From the NCBI GenBank assembly GCA_036346375.1, contig CM070515.1:17196423-17260422 (forward strand): 64,000 nucleotides of DNA, written 5' to 3'. The DNA comes from Guadua angustifolia (taxonomy: Eukaryota; Streptophyta; Magnoliopsida; Poales; Poaceae). This document shows, piece by piece, positions 35,848 through 46,514 of the stretch (position 1 is its first letter; each line of letters opens with the position of its first letter). The notes beneath the pieces were generated by a model. The model had not been told where the DNA came from and did not search any database. It was given only the letters and a program-made list of their open reading frames with translations. The position numbers and the translations under genes were made by a program.

Positions 35848-36257
35848 TTAGTTAGAAATTTCGAACCAATCGTTGCTCAGACTTCAGAATTCTGAAGAAG
35901 TCATCCTGTAGCACCAAAAATAATTCAACACAGATCTGTACGGCGCTTTCAAAGACTCCAACAAAGCATGGATGAAGCCTGTAGTATGACCAAATATTAT
36001 GGAAAACCACCTAACGCGGAGACACACGTCATGGGAATTGGGATTTCTTTTTTAGATATTACTTAAACTCAGTAGCCGAGTCTGGAAAACAAAGAAGTTG
36101 ACTCTGTACGGGAAATCGGATTAATATGTTATAAATTACTCTATCCTTTTCACAAATTGAGCTATAACCTTCCATACACATAGATCAATGATGTACCAAA
36201 TCTAACTAGTGGAAAATTACCACACATATCTTTATTAAATGATATCTACAACTACCA
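35848..36257. other. AT-rich intergenic DNA
   Basis: No gene or repeat boundary recognised between the Tourist-like element and the next MITE. Confidence 0.5.
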
Positions 36258-36551
36258 AGAGTATGTACAATAAGATCACCTCAGTTTACCCTTAGTATGT
36301 CTATGCTATTTTTGTCCTATATAGAAGAGTGAGAAAAGAGGAGAGAGAAGAGAGTTAGCTCTTATTTAGTAGTAAGTATTGCACAGGAGCATAATAGATT
36401 AGTTATATACAAGAGAGAAGAGATAGTTAATGCACGACATCTAGAGCTAACATTTAGAGATAGCTATTGCACAGGTTGACTTTAGTGCTTACTCTAGAAG
36501 ACATGGATGGGAGATGGAGTAAACAGTTGGCTTTGTTATTATACTTGCCCT
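36258..36551. mobile_element. Probable MITE of about 294 bp
   Basis: The ends are imperfect inverted repeats: AGAGTATGTACAATAAGA at the left and, read inward, AGGGCAAGTATAATAACA at the right (13 of 18 match). The interior is rich in GAGAGAAG and TAGCTCT words. No convincing target duplication was located, so exact edges are tentative. Confidence 0.5.
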
Positions 36552-36664
36552 AATTTTTCAAATCATTTAAGTAGGTGTATCTAGAGTAGAAAAATTGCAA
36601 TAATTATACTCTATATTCTCTTAGTAGACAAATATATTAAAACATATACCTCCAAAGCCATATA

Positions 36665-36921
36665 CTCCCTCTGGTCACAAATAGTCATTGTTTTGGATAT
36701 CGACACAGTCCCTAAAACTCAACTTTGACCACTAATTTTTATTGTAATATATTTAAGAAATCCAATAAAATTATAATTTTACGAAAGTACATTCAAGACG
36801 AATCTACACATATGATTCTCATGCATCCAATCTAAATATTTAAAAAGGTATCGATAGCAAAAAGTTTCAAAATTTTGACTACACACATCGTAAACCGACA
36901 ACTATTTGTAACCGACGGGAG
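36665..36921. mobile_element. Stowaway MITE (Tc1/mariner type)
   Basis: 257 bp with ends CTCCCTCTGGTCACAAATAG and, read inward from the right, CTCCCGTCGGTTACAAATAG, flanked by TA on both sides (36663-36664 and 36922-36923). This is the classic grass Stowaway terminus. Confidence 0.88.
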
Positions 36922-37079
36922 TACAAATATAACGAAATGGAAGGAGTGCTCATTCTCCCAAATTTTGTATTAAAGCCTTTTCTATTTCAAATATTTGACC
37001 CGTCCCATCAAATATTATCACATTGTATAAGTTGTTTGGCCTCCATATATCTGATTTCACGCTTCGGCCCTAATCCTCA

Positions 37080-37441
37080 CAAGGTGAGCGAGTGACATGA
37101 GTACTTGACCCAGTTAAGCAATCTGTCAATGGTGCCACCGATGCAGAGGATTCGGAGGAGCAATGGTGGCACCATGGAATTTTAGTTTATCGTTACCGCA
37201 GTTCATGTCGTTGAAGTTAATCATCCGGAGGAAGTACGTCCTGCCCGAGGCGCCGATGAGCTGTTCGAACATTCTCCTCGGAGCAGTCAAGGATAACTCT
37301 GAGCTCCTGCAATTGTGTCAGGTCGCCAATCTCTTTAGCAACTTGAACGTCGTTGAAATGAATTTCTACTTACCTACGCGCCACACGCAGTGCCTTCATT
37401 TTGTCGAGCCCTCGGGCCAGCGTCCACACAGAGTACACTAC
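37080..37441 (-). pseudogene. Relic of an NBS-LRR (NLR) resistance-type gene, LRR part
   Basis: The minus strand reads LARGLDKMKALRVAR, then a stop, then IHFNDVQVAKEIGDLTQLQ and ELRVILDCSEENV. After a frame change it reads PPLLLRILCIGGTIDRLLNW and VKYSCHSLT. The pattern of 'L..EIG.LtqLq.LrV' and 'PPpLLR.L.i.G..drLpnW' is typical of the leucine-rich repeats of grass NLR proteins, which sense pathogens in the cytoplasm. Stops, frame changes and the lack of an NB-ARC domain nearby show a short dead fragment. The assignment rests on motif resemblance only. Confidence 0.55.
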
Positions 37442-37740
37442 GGTCTGTTTGTCTAGAGTTAGGTTTTTTGTTTATAGTTTAAAATTAGTTTTTTTAGTTT
37501 AAACAGTTTAAAAGTTAATGGCTTTTGTACGTGATAGAGGTGGATAAGTTTATCTAACTTTAGTATTATTAATCTAAAACCAACCATCAATAAGAAAGAA
37601 AATATCTCTCCAGTGACTTTTGGCTTTTAGTTATATATAGGCTTATGGCTTTTGAAAAGCCCAGATAAAAAGTTACTTGTTTGTTTAAACTTTAGTTTTT
37701 TATCTTTTAAACCGGTGAAAAAGCCTAAACAAATAGGGCC
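37442..37740. mobile_element. Probable MITE next to the NLR relic
   Basis: The ends are loosely inverted: GGTCTGTTTGTCTAGAG at the left and, read inward, GGCCCTATTTGTTTAGG at the right. TAC is found on both sides (37439-37441 and 37741-37743). About 299 bp, AT-rich, non-coding. It may have inserted into the NLR sequence. Confidence 0.45.
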
Positions 37741-38349
37741 TACAAGTCCCCGACCTCCTCTAGGGAAGAATTGTATTTAAAAAAACATTTTAAAAATGAA
37801 ATTACATAAAAATAGTTAAAAAAATAATTACAAAAATATCATCTATCATCAATTCATTTAGCGACAGAGCTCATATCGCCAAATAAATTAACGACAAGTC
37901 ATCCGCTGCTAAATGAATTGATGACAGAAGCTTTTATAAAAGTTTCCCATCAGCAAGTTGCCAAATGAATTGACAACAGAGTTTTATTTAGCCAGATCCA
38001 TTTGGACAGTAAGCTTTTTCATCAAATAAATTGATGATAAAAATATATTTATATAATTATCCTGTTGACATATTTTTCTGAAAATTTTATTTAAAAATTG
38101 TATTATCTTTTTTTTAAAAAAAATCAAAGAACAGCTGCTCTATTTTCTCAAGATTGGTCACGGATTCCGGGAGCCCACAGTCGCACATCCTTTCAGCCTT
38201 CGACTTCCAGGTCGACAACCCTCAGCAAGGTGAACTCACCTAGTCGATCTACCAGCTTATTGTTCCCATGAGGTCCCTCAATGATGTCCCCTTGTCGATG
38301 ATACACGGGGACTCGTGGAGAGAAATTTTTTTTTACTTAATGAGAGTTT
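37741..38349. other. AT-rich DNA with short repeated words
   Basis: From about 37850 to 38045 there are repeated words of the type AAATRAATTGAYGACA ('catcaattcatttagcgacaga', 'aaatgaattgatgacagaag' and similar). This suggests a remnant of an unclassified repeat. No coding similarity. Confidence 0.4.
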
Positions 38350-38602
38350 GGGGTCTGCTTGATTTGATTATAAATTTGTCTTACCAAATTTTATCAAAAT
38401 TTTACATTATTAAAATTTGGTCACCAAATTAGCTATCAATATTTTGGCCAAAGATTGACAAGAAAATAAACTAGAGAATCAAGAGAGAAGAGAATCTTAT
38501 CAAAATTTGGTAGCAACCTAAATGTTTGCTAAATTTAGTCAGCGCTACCAAAATTTGGTAAGTCAAGTATTGGTATCCTTTGGTAGCAAACCAAAGAGGG
38601 CC
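38350..38602. mobile_element. Probable MITE with ACCAAATTTTGGT words
   Basis: The left end GGGTCTGCTTGATTTG and the right end, read inward, GGCCCTCTTTGGTTTG are imperfect inverted repeats. The interior repeats TACCAAATTTT and AAATTTGGTA. The target duplication is not clear. Confidence 0.45.
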
Positions 38603-39300
38603 ATTGAAGTTAGGGTAAAATTAGTCACCTCTACCACATATAAAAGCCGATTACTTTTAAGCAATTGTTAGCACATAATTTGGAAAGATATAACCGATTT
38701 GTAAGAAGGCTTAGGTTAAAGTTGGATTTTATCTTCAAGAGACAGATGCTAATACGATTCATGGATTATGAGGAATTGCAAGAGGACACTAGCAGCCTGT
38801 GTGATATAAAAGAGGTCATAAGGCGAGCCGAAGAATTATCAACCAACAATCAATAAACTCGCATATACTTTTATTTACTTTCTGTCGACTAGGTGTAGCT
38901 TTTAGATCTAAAATTTTTCTTGTAATTAGTTTTTAATCAATAAAGTTGTGCATCGTCGATTTTGATCATCTTTGATTTACACCAATTATCTCAGGTTTGT
39001 TTATCATACCGATCTTGTTGCGCATCGCCTTTTTCGGAGGAAACATATCTTTACCTATCATCTAATTGGCTAAAGCAGCAGTTTAGATCTACCTTATTGA
39101 TTGCTTAAAGCCGATCAAATTGGTTAACAAGTATTTCGATCTATCTTGCCGATTGTAGGATCAAATCGGCTGGCATGCCACAAACCTAACTTGAACTCGG
39201 TGTTCGCGTGTGTTGAGGCCGATTGGCTCTTTTTCGATGCCAACAGTTGTTTAAGTTGAAAAACTGGCTTTAAGCTATAAGTTATAAGCTAAAAAGCTAA
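38603..39300. repeat. Possible LTR remnant
   Basis: A 63-residue plus-strand frame (38665-38856; ends EELSTNNQ) is followed by AATAAAG near 38939 and then by sequence rich in GCCGAT words up to 39240. That layout resembles the coding end and LTR of a degraded retrotransposon. I do not recognise the peptide, and no LTR borders or duplicates were found. Confidence 0.3.
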
Positions 39301-40318
39301 AACCTAAATAAACAAGACCTTACTACCAGGCTCCGCATTGGCACTGTCATACGATGTCCCTCCGCATTGGCTCCTACTAGGCTTCAGTAATTGATCATCA
39401 AAAAGTGTACTATAATCGTTAATAAAACTCACATAATATTTGTAATGTGTTGGTATAAACCATAGTATGCTCTCGTACCACTAAGGATGACAAAACGGGC
39501 ACACTAACATATATGCTACCTATGAGTTCAAACAAGTTTGCAGAAACAAAATCGTTAAACATGGGAATCAAACTGGCAAGCTAAATCCTCACAAGCATTT
39601 CATCAAATACCTTGTGTGTAAAGGCCAACAAGCAAACATTGCTTCTTAACAATTGCACGCATGGCAGGTGAACCAACTTCTGCCAGCAACATACTCGTTA
39701 GGACCAATTGACCACAACATCAATGCCCAAAGATTACCATAATAAAGAACTCTATGCATGTTCATCAACTAGACATCAACATATACCATCATCTTCTCAA
39801 CATTGCACAAATAGCAAGCATGGTGACCAAATCAAGAGCAAGAATAGAAAGATATTACCAAAGAGAGGTTGACACCAAGATTTTCGTTGAAACCCTTGTG
39901 GAAAAACCATAGGAGGCATCACGAGCAATCCACTATGGAGAAGAAGCATACATGATGGGGAGCTAACAAATAAAGGAGAGGCTCTAGACCACATAAACTG
40001 CACTAAATCACTCCAAAGTGTAGATCTGGTGGGGAATCAACTCTCCTCTTACTACCCTAGCTCTCAAGGTTGAAGAACAGAAGCCACCTAAATGGGGATA
40101 AGCTCCCACGAAATTTGAGCTCGGAAGGGGATAAAAAGATAGCTTTATAGAAAGCACTCTTAGCTTAGCAAATATTGCGGAAAACTCTAATTTTAGCCTA
40201 CAACATGCCTAAGATTGCACAGAACTAGGTTTACTATAAGTCTTGGCTCTAATTTTACTACAACCTAACTCTAAGTAGACTTTGAGTTTACTGCAAGCCA
40301 ACTCTGAGTTTACTGTAA
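39301..40318. other. Unassigned intergenic DNA left of the solo LTR
   Basis: No protein motif recognised. Near 40230-40320 a short phrase of the form TCTRAGTTTACTGYAAG is repeated about three times. The sequence ends in GTAGA, the left target duplicate of the solo LTR. Confidence 0.4.
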
Positions 40319-40323
40319 GTAGA

Positions 40324-43300
40324 TGTAACACCTCGATTTTCACACATTTTGAAAGTTTTCAAAATAAAACAAACCACCTAGAATTTTCTAGAATTAATTA
40401 AAGCTTAATTGTAATTTTCTAAAACAAAATAATTTAATTTGACTAACCTAAACGTCAATAAATGTTTTTGTATTTTCTTGGAATTTTTGGAGCTTGTTTG
40501 CTATTTCTTTAGATTTATTTGAATTTCTAGCCTTTTTTGAAATCAGAATTCCTTTTCATTCTCCAATTTTTCCTCGGGTCGAATCCATGACCGACCTGAT
40601 TTCCTTTCTCAGGCCATCAACCTACCTGCTCCCTACTATGGCCCAACTCCCCTCTCCTTCCTCGACCTAACACCACTGAGCCGATCCAACCGTCTCCCTA
40701 GTCTACCTCTTCCCTCGGCTTGCCTCACTAATTGCTCATCCCATTCCGCACGTTCGCTCAACCCACCCAGTGTGAAACCCTAACCCTAATTGCGCACATC
40801 GTCGCTAGCCCGCACGCCATTGCCGCTCTCAGCTTCTATGCCCTGCATGCACAACGATGCTATAAAAGCCCCAGTGAAACCTGATGACATGTGCCTCACG
40901 TCACGCCTCCGTTGACCTAGCCGTCACCACCCGAAACCCCGCGTCTCGCTGTGCAAGCTCACAAGAGAAGGAGCTCCTTCACCATTTCTTTTAGAGCCGC
41001 AAAGAGAAGCTTGCCATCTCGCCATTTTGTCACATCTTTGCCAAAACCACCCATGTAATGGTGTATTCTTGTGCACTCTCATTTGATCCCCTCTATCAAC
41101 TGATTCAACGGAGCCGTGGACGTCCAGATCATGTTCATCTTCTCTACCTTCAGCCACCACCCGTGAGTTCCTACCACCATTATCCACATCCTTAGCTTTA
41201 CCTCTCCTCGATCTAGGTGGTGCTCCCCTCGCTTCCATTGGAGACCCACCATATGGTCACACCACCATGAGCGTCATCGCTTTCATTTATGCCGGCTACT
41301 GTGGTTGTCACCAAAAAAATTTGACTGTCACCACATTGTTCACCATGGCCTATTTGCCCAGACCCTAGCCTTCCCTGTCACTTTACCGTCGTCACTGCCA
41401 TCACCTAGAGATTGTCGGAGTGGGCCATTGCTCACCGGAATACTTTGGTCCCTGAGTGCCATCGGTCGTCCACATCAACGATGCCTCACTGCCACATTTG
41501 CATCGCTGCTTCTGTGTCATCTCTGTTAGCATGCACATGGCCGCACGCATGGCATATCTGAAACCTTAGGTTCAAACTAGAGTTAATGACATGTGGGCCC
41601 CATAGGTCATACAGTCAAGCCATGAATCCAATCCACTTTGGACTATGTTTGATCTGTAGACTTGGTCCATAGACCCGAGTCCCACATGTTATTCTATAAT
41701 CCCTTTTCCAGATTTTCCTTTCTTTCTGAACAATCTAAAAATCGGTGGACCACACATGTTAGCCACTCAAGCCTTGTGCACTGAGTTCGCCATGGATTGG
41801 CACTATTCTATAGACCCAGTCCATAGGTCTAGGGCCCACACGTCATCCTCTAGATCTTGTATTTATTTAAACCAACATAAATATTCTCTTTTCTCTTTAT
41901 TTTTCTAGCATTTTTCTCTCCTGACCAAAATTCCGAAAGCCCATTCTCTTTCATATGAGCTTTGATTGAGCCCATTCAAGTTTCTAAATTCATCTAAAAT
42001 CAAGATCTATTTTCTAGTACCATCCATCCTCAATTTGGAATTTATTTAAACATTTTTTTAGAATTTTGTTTGTATTTGTGTTTTCTCCCTCGACAGACGT
42101 TGACGATTCTATAAGATTGGTCAATGGAAATGAAGATCAAGGGAATCAAAGACCAAGAGAACATCAACATAAAGTATAGTCAAGGCAGGTTGTAACCTTT
42201 ATCATGTTGAACCTATGTTTGCAAAAGTATTCGGTTTCATAAAAATTGCATGCTATTTCTACATCAATGTTAGTTGTTGGGAGTAGCTAAATACCCACTT
42301 ATCATTATGCCACATTGATTATTGAATGTCATGTATCCATTGTCACCTTAGGTTGGGACATTAATAGTTGAACATAATTGTAATACCAACATTGGGATAC
42401 CATAACTATGCTTTGTTATACGATAGGATCATATCACCTAATGAATATTGATAAACTTTACTTAATGATACCATAACTATGCTTAGTTATACGATGCCAC
42501 TGTTGTAAAATTTGTTATGTCATGGTAAGGTATGCCATTGGTCTTAGTTAAACAAAATGGTTTTTACTTGGAAAAGTGATCGTGCACTAAAGAGGATGTG
42601 GTTAGCATATTAGGGATGGTGATATCTCTCCCGAGGCTATTTATGGACTTAATCTTGTGTGCCATTGAACTGGAGCCTACTCATGCAACCACATATCCAA
42701 TATAGGATGGACCTGGCTAAATAACATGTCATATACTTATGCTTTCTTGTATGGTTGAATTGGAGTGTTACTCCATTGATTGTGCGAGTAAAGGATTACT
42801 CCGACTTGATGAAACACTAGGTGTACAATGCTTGTTGGAGAGTTACTAAATTCTCTCTCATAATGGTGAGCCCCTCGTTAAAATCGTAGACTCGGGTTTC
42901 TTAGATGCATTCTAGGGGTAGACCGGGTAGGTCATGTCCCAGGGATGAGGGGAGTAACCTCACTAGATAGGGTGGTTCTAGTGTGCAACAATGTAAATGC
43001 TTTGTTACGATCTTCTTAGTCGTATGCCCAAGAAAGTGTGTCAATTGCTTGACATTAAGAGATTAATTATATATTGTGGGCAAAGTGGTACAATTTTTGT
43101 AGAGTGTAAAACTATTCAAATAGTCGTGTTAGCGACCATGGACATGCTTGAAAATTTTACATGAGATATAGATTTTACATGAAAATGATGGACTATAGAT
43201 TGGTTGGAAAGTGAACGGGGAGTTCACTGGTGTTTTTGATGTTTAAAAATAGCAATGATGAGTTCGGTGATTTGATGATGGTTTTAGATGGCGAATAGTG

Positions 43301-43886
43301 AAGCCTCATCAATCTATTTGTTTTGTCTACTGTTGGTTTAAAGTTAATTATTATATTTTCTTAAATATGCTTTGAATCTATTTATTATTTTTAAATTCAA
43401 GTTATTACTTTATGCAAAAGAACCATATGGTCACTTATTGTCAAGTCTTACATGAATATATTTGCACCATTGTTCTCTACGACTTGTGAGTATTTTATAT
43501 ACTCACGGCTATATGCCTTGTTGATCAATTGCTGAAGACTTTGTCAAAATAAGAGATGGTTTATAAGGACTATTTCTTCAAGGATCATGAAGAATTAGAT
43601 TGCACTACCCTAGTCGATTGCCTGTAACATATGGATAGGCTACAACTGAAGTTATTTTAATTTTTTGCACTGCATTTCAATCGAGTTGTTCAGCCTCTGA
43701 GGCAATTAATTGTAAGCTTTGGACATGAAGTCGCTACTCTAATTTACTAGTGTTAATTGCCATTTTCATAGTTATGCATGTGTATGGTTGATATTTCATC
43801 TATTTTGCCATTGTGTATACTAGCGTGATCGTAGATTAGTACAATATACACAGATAATTTAGGATTTGAAAATTTGGGTCACAACA
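40324..43886 (-). mobile_element. Solo LTR of a Gypsy-type retrotransposon
   Basis: A 3563-bp unit from TGTAACACCTCG to GGGTCACAACA, flanked by the 5-bp duplication GTAGA (40319-40323 and 43887-43891). There is no internal region or second LTR, as left by recombination between two LTRs. Minus orientation is inferred because its left edge matches, in reverse, the GGTGTTACA 3' terminus of the Gypsy LTR at 59406. Open frames inside it are not genes. Confidence 0.82.
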
Positions 43887-43928
43887 GTAGAATGGTGAAA
43901 TTGGGAGCTACATATTATCACATTTAAC

Positions 43929-44405
43929 CTACAACTGATGTAGGGTCTTAGGGGCAAAACCCCAAACATCAGAGAAAACAAGATCCAAAGGAGCTAAAGA
44001 AACAAAGATTAGAAAGAGAATAAGGTATTCAATGACTCTTATAGCCTGTTGACATGCATCATGTACCGGTATTTTACTAGATACTTTGGAATAAGGAAGA
44101 TTATGATGTCTAATAACTTGCTGAATATTAGGATAGGAAGAATGCCCAAAGTGACGGTGCCATCTTTCTTGCGTGGAGGAAGACACCGAGAAGGCATGCT
44201 TGTCGGACACTATGTGTTGAGATTTAAGAGGATGGAGGTGACACTTAAGAAAGACACCATTATCATAAGTAGGACGATGAATGGAAACAAGATTCTTAGC
44301 TGCCTAAGGAATATGCAGAATGTTTTTAAGATGCAGGTCTTGGTTATGAGTATGAATCATAGACTAACCAACATGGCTAGTAAACATACTTGTTCCATTG
44401 TGTAG
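43929..44405 (-). pseudogene. Copia pol fragment (protease end to pre-integrase)
   Basis: The minus strand reads LKNILHIP, then a stop, then AAKNLVSIHRPTYDNGVFLK, then SDKHAFSVSSSTQERWHRHF with the pre-integrase GH.S pattern, and finally APLDLVFSDVWGFAPKTLH. This is the 'lhVP.l..NLlSv..l' and 'WH.RLGH' region of rice Copia elements. It has stops, and nothing of the integrase core or reverse transcriptase follows. Confidence 0.75.
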
Positions 44406-44409
44406 CCTG

Positions 44410-44925
44410 CACTTGATCATGTTCATGGTAATTCTCTCATACTGTCAACCTATCAAGATCTAAGATGGTGTTTAGTTTGGTAGTTTTCCTATGTAATCTG
44501 ATTACACTACAATTAGGGTTGAAAATGGGCCCAATATTTCTTGCCTGATCCGAAGCCGGATCAAGTCGGGACCAGATTCGGGATGGGATTTGACTATCTG
44601 GCTAGATCTATGACAAGATCTAGATACTTGAATCTGGATTCAAGATCAGATTTAGAGCAGTCAATTTCTGTAAATACAGGACAGGATTCGGATATCCAGA
44701 TTTTTCCTGTTCGGATATCCCAATTTTTCCTATTCGGATATTTGGATTTTTTCTATTTGGATATCAGCAAGGCCCAGCCCATTCATTACATATTTTCTAT
44801 GGTAGCTCATTTATATTGACAATTAATTGTTTCTATTGATCCTCGAGTAGCATATTCTTTCTATGACATCTATTGGGTTTAATTGATATATAATTGGCTG
44901 CTATGGTCATGTACTCGTATGGTTT
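44410..44925. other. Intergenic DNA left of the Sirevirus-like element
   Basis: Contains GGGTTGAAAATGGGC near 44516, which resembles a TIR-element end, and the 23-bp tandem repeat listed next. No partner end was recognised. Confidence 0.4.
44687..44767. repeat. 23-bp tandem repeat, about 3.5 copies
   Basis: Unit TTCGGATATCCAGATTTTTC plus CTG, with copies starting at 44687, 44710, 44733 and a partial one at 44756. Confidence 0.8.
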
Positions 44926-44930
44926 GATTT

Positions 44931-46489
44931 TGTGAAATCATGTGATGAAAAATTGGTTTAGGAAAGAAATTGGCATTGCAAAGTGTTTTTAGTTATAGCA
45001 TACGTTATTTGAGATACATCTGCTTGATGCAATGCACTCGTGAGTGGTTGCATGGATTGACCTTGAGTCAAGTCGTGGACTTGTGCTCGTGCACGGTTTT
45101 TGTGTTTATTCATGTGCAGGTGTTGCTCGAGGGTGAACGTAGTCGATGACGGGACCGGAACTAGGTTCATGGAGGAACTGAGGTTCGGGACTAGGTTCAG
45201 GGAGGAATCGAGGTCTTGGTGGTCAAGGATGTCATGCGGGACGTTCGGGCTAGAGAACATGCACATGAAGGCTGGTTAGTCACGTATGTGCAGCAGGGGT
45301 GATCATGCGTGCAAGGTATTTGTTTCGGCCTTGTTGGGCCAAGTTGAGATAGATACGAACTCTTTCCATGTTGGGAGTGGAGTTGTATTCAATCTCTTTG
45401 TGGTTGCTCTGTATAAATAGGGGGATGTGTCCCCTGTTTATTGTTAAGCGTTTTGGGTTTTAGGGTTTGTACTCTTGTGTTGGAGTACTTTAGACAATGA
45501 AATAAAAATCAATCTTCCGAAAGTTTTCTTGCATTTGCTCTCGCCATTTGTGCGTTTGGCGAGAGATTTTGCTCCATGATCGGCGACTAGAAGTCTTTGG
45601 AGACGTTTTATTGGAGGCTCATCAAGCTCTGACGTCGAACTGTTTGCATGCAAGAAGAAGCGACTAGATAATCTCTTGACTTGCAACGTGGCGTCTTGGA
45701 GTTTGTATCTAAACCGAATACTCGAGTGCTCTTGCAACGAAAGTTCTCCGATCGATTGTTTCTCCTTGTGCCGCTCAAGTTCGGAGATTTGTCCGTCATA
45801 GCTTTGGAGATCAGTTTTCATCATCACCTGATTCAGTCATCTTGCAAAGGTAATATCTTTTGATTCGTAGATCCGATCGAGTTGATTTTTGTTGCGTTAG
45901 TTTCATATTTGAATCTAGTTTCTATAGTTAAAATTGCATGTCGATCTAACGGTTGAATCTCTGATAATCTTATTGTTTATGCTTTGTCCGTCACTAGTCT
46001 GTTTTTGGTCCGTCGTTATTAGATCGGGATTTGTTTCGGCTGTCTTGCGAGGGGCATAACTTTAGATCTATAAGTCCGATTGAGTTGATTCTTTTTATGT
46101 TAGCTTCGGAATAGGGTCTAGTTTCTGCAGTTAAAATTTCACATCAATCCAACGGTTGGATCTTTGGGAATTATTGTTTTAGTGAATGTGTGTTAGGCTG
46201 TCTTCATTTTGTCCGTCATACACATATCAGAGACGAAACTTTGTCCGTCATACACATGCCACTCCTTTGCTACAGTAGAAATTTAGTCCGTCATACACGT
46301 CCAATTCTCTGTCCGAACTGAAGTTTTGTCCGTCCTACATATGCAAATTTGAGTTGGTTTAACAAGGTTCTTGTTGAATACAAATTAAGCAATCTGAGTT
46401 TGTCTGGAGTGTTTCAAAAGACAAAAATTTGATATTAGCTTCCGTTCAATCATTCACCCCCCCTCTGATTGACGCCATCCGATCCTACA
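44931..46489 (+). repeat. 5' LTR of the Sirevirus-like element
   Basis: 1559 bp, near-identical to 52859-54422. It contains a TATAAATAGG box at about 45411-45420 and a cluster of GTCCGTC(A/C)TACACAT-type words at 46207-46346. Confidence 0.93.
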
Positions 46490-46491
46490 AG

Positions 46492-46503
46492 TGGTATCAG
46501 AGC
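46492..46503 (+). other. Primer-binding site (initiator Met tRNA type)
   Basis: TGGTATCAGAGC two bases inside the 5' LTR, complementary to the 3' end of plant initiator Met tRNA. Confidence 0.9.
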
Positions 46504-46514
46504 AAGGTTGAGGT

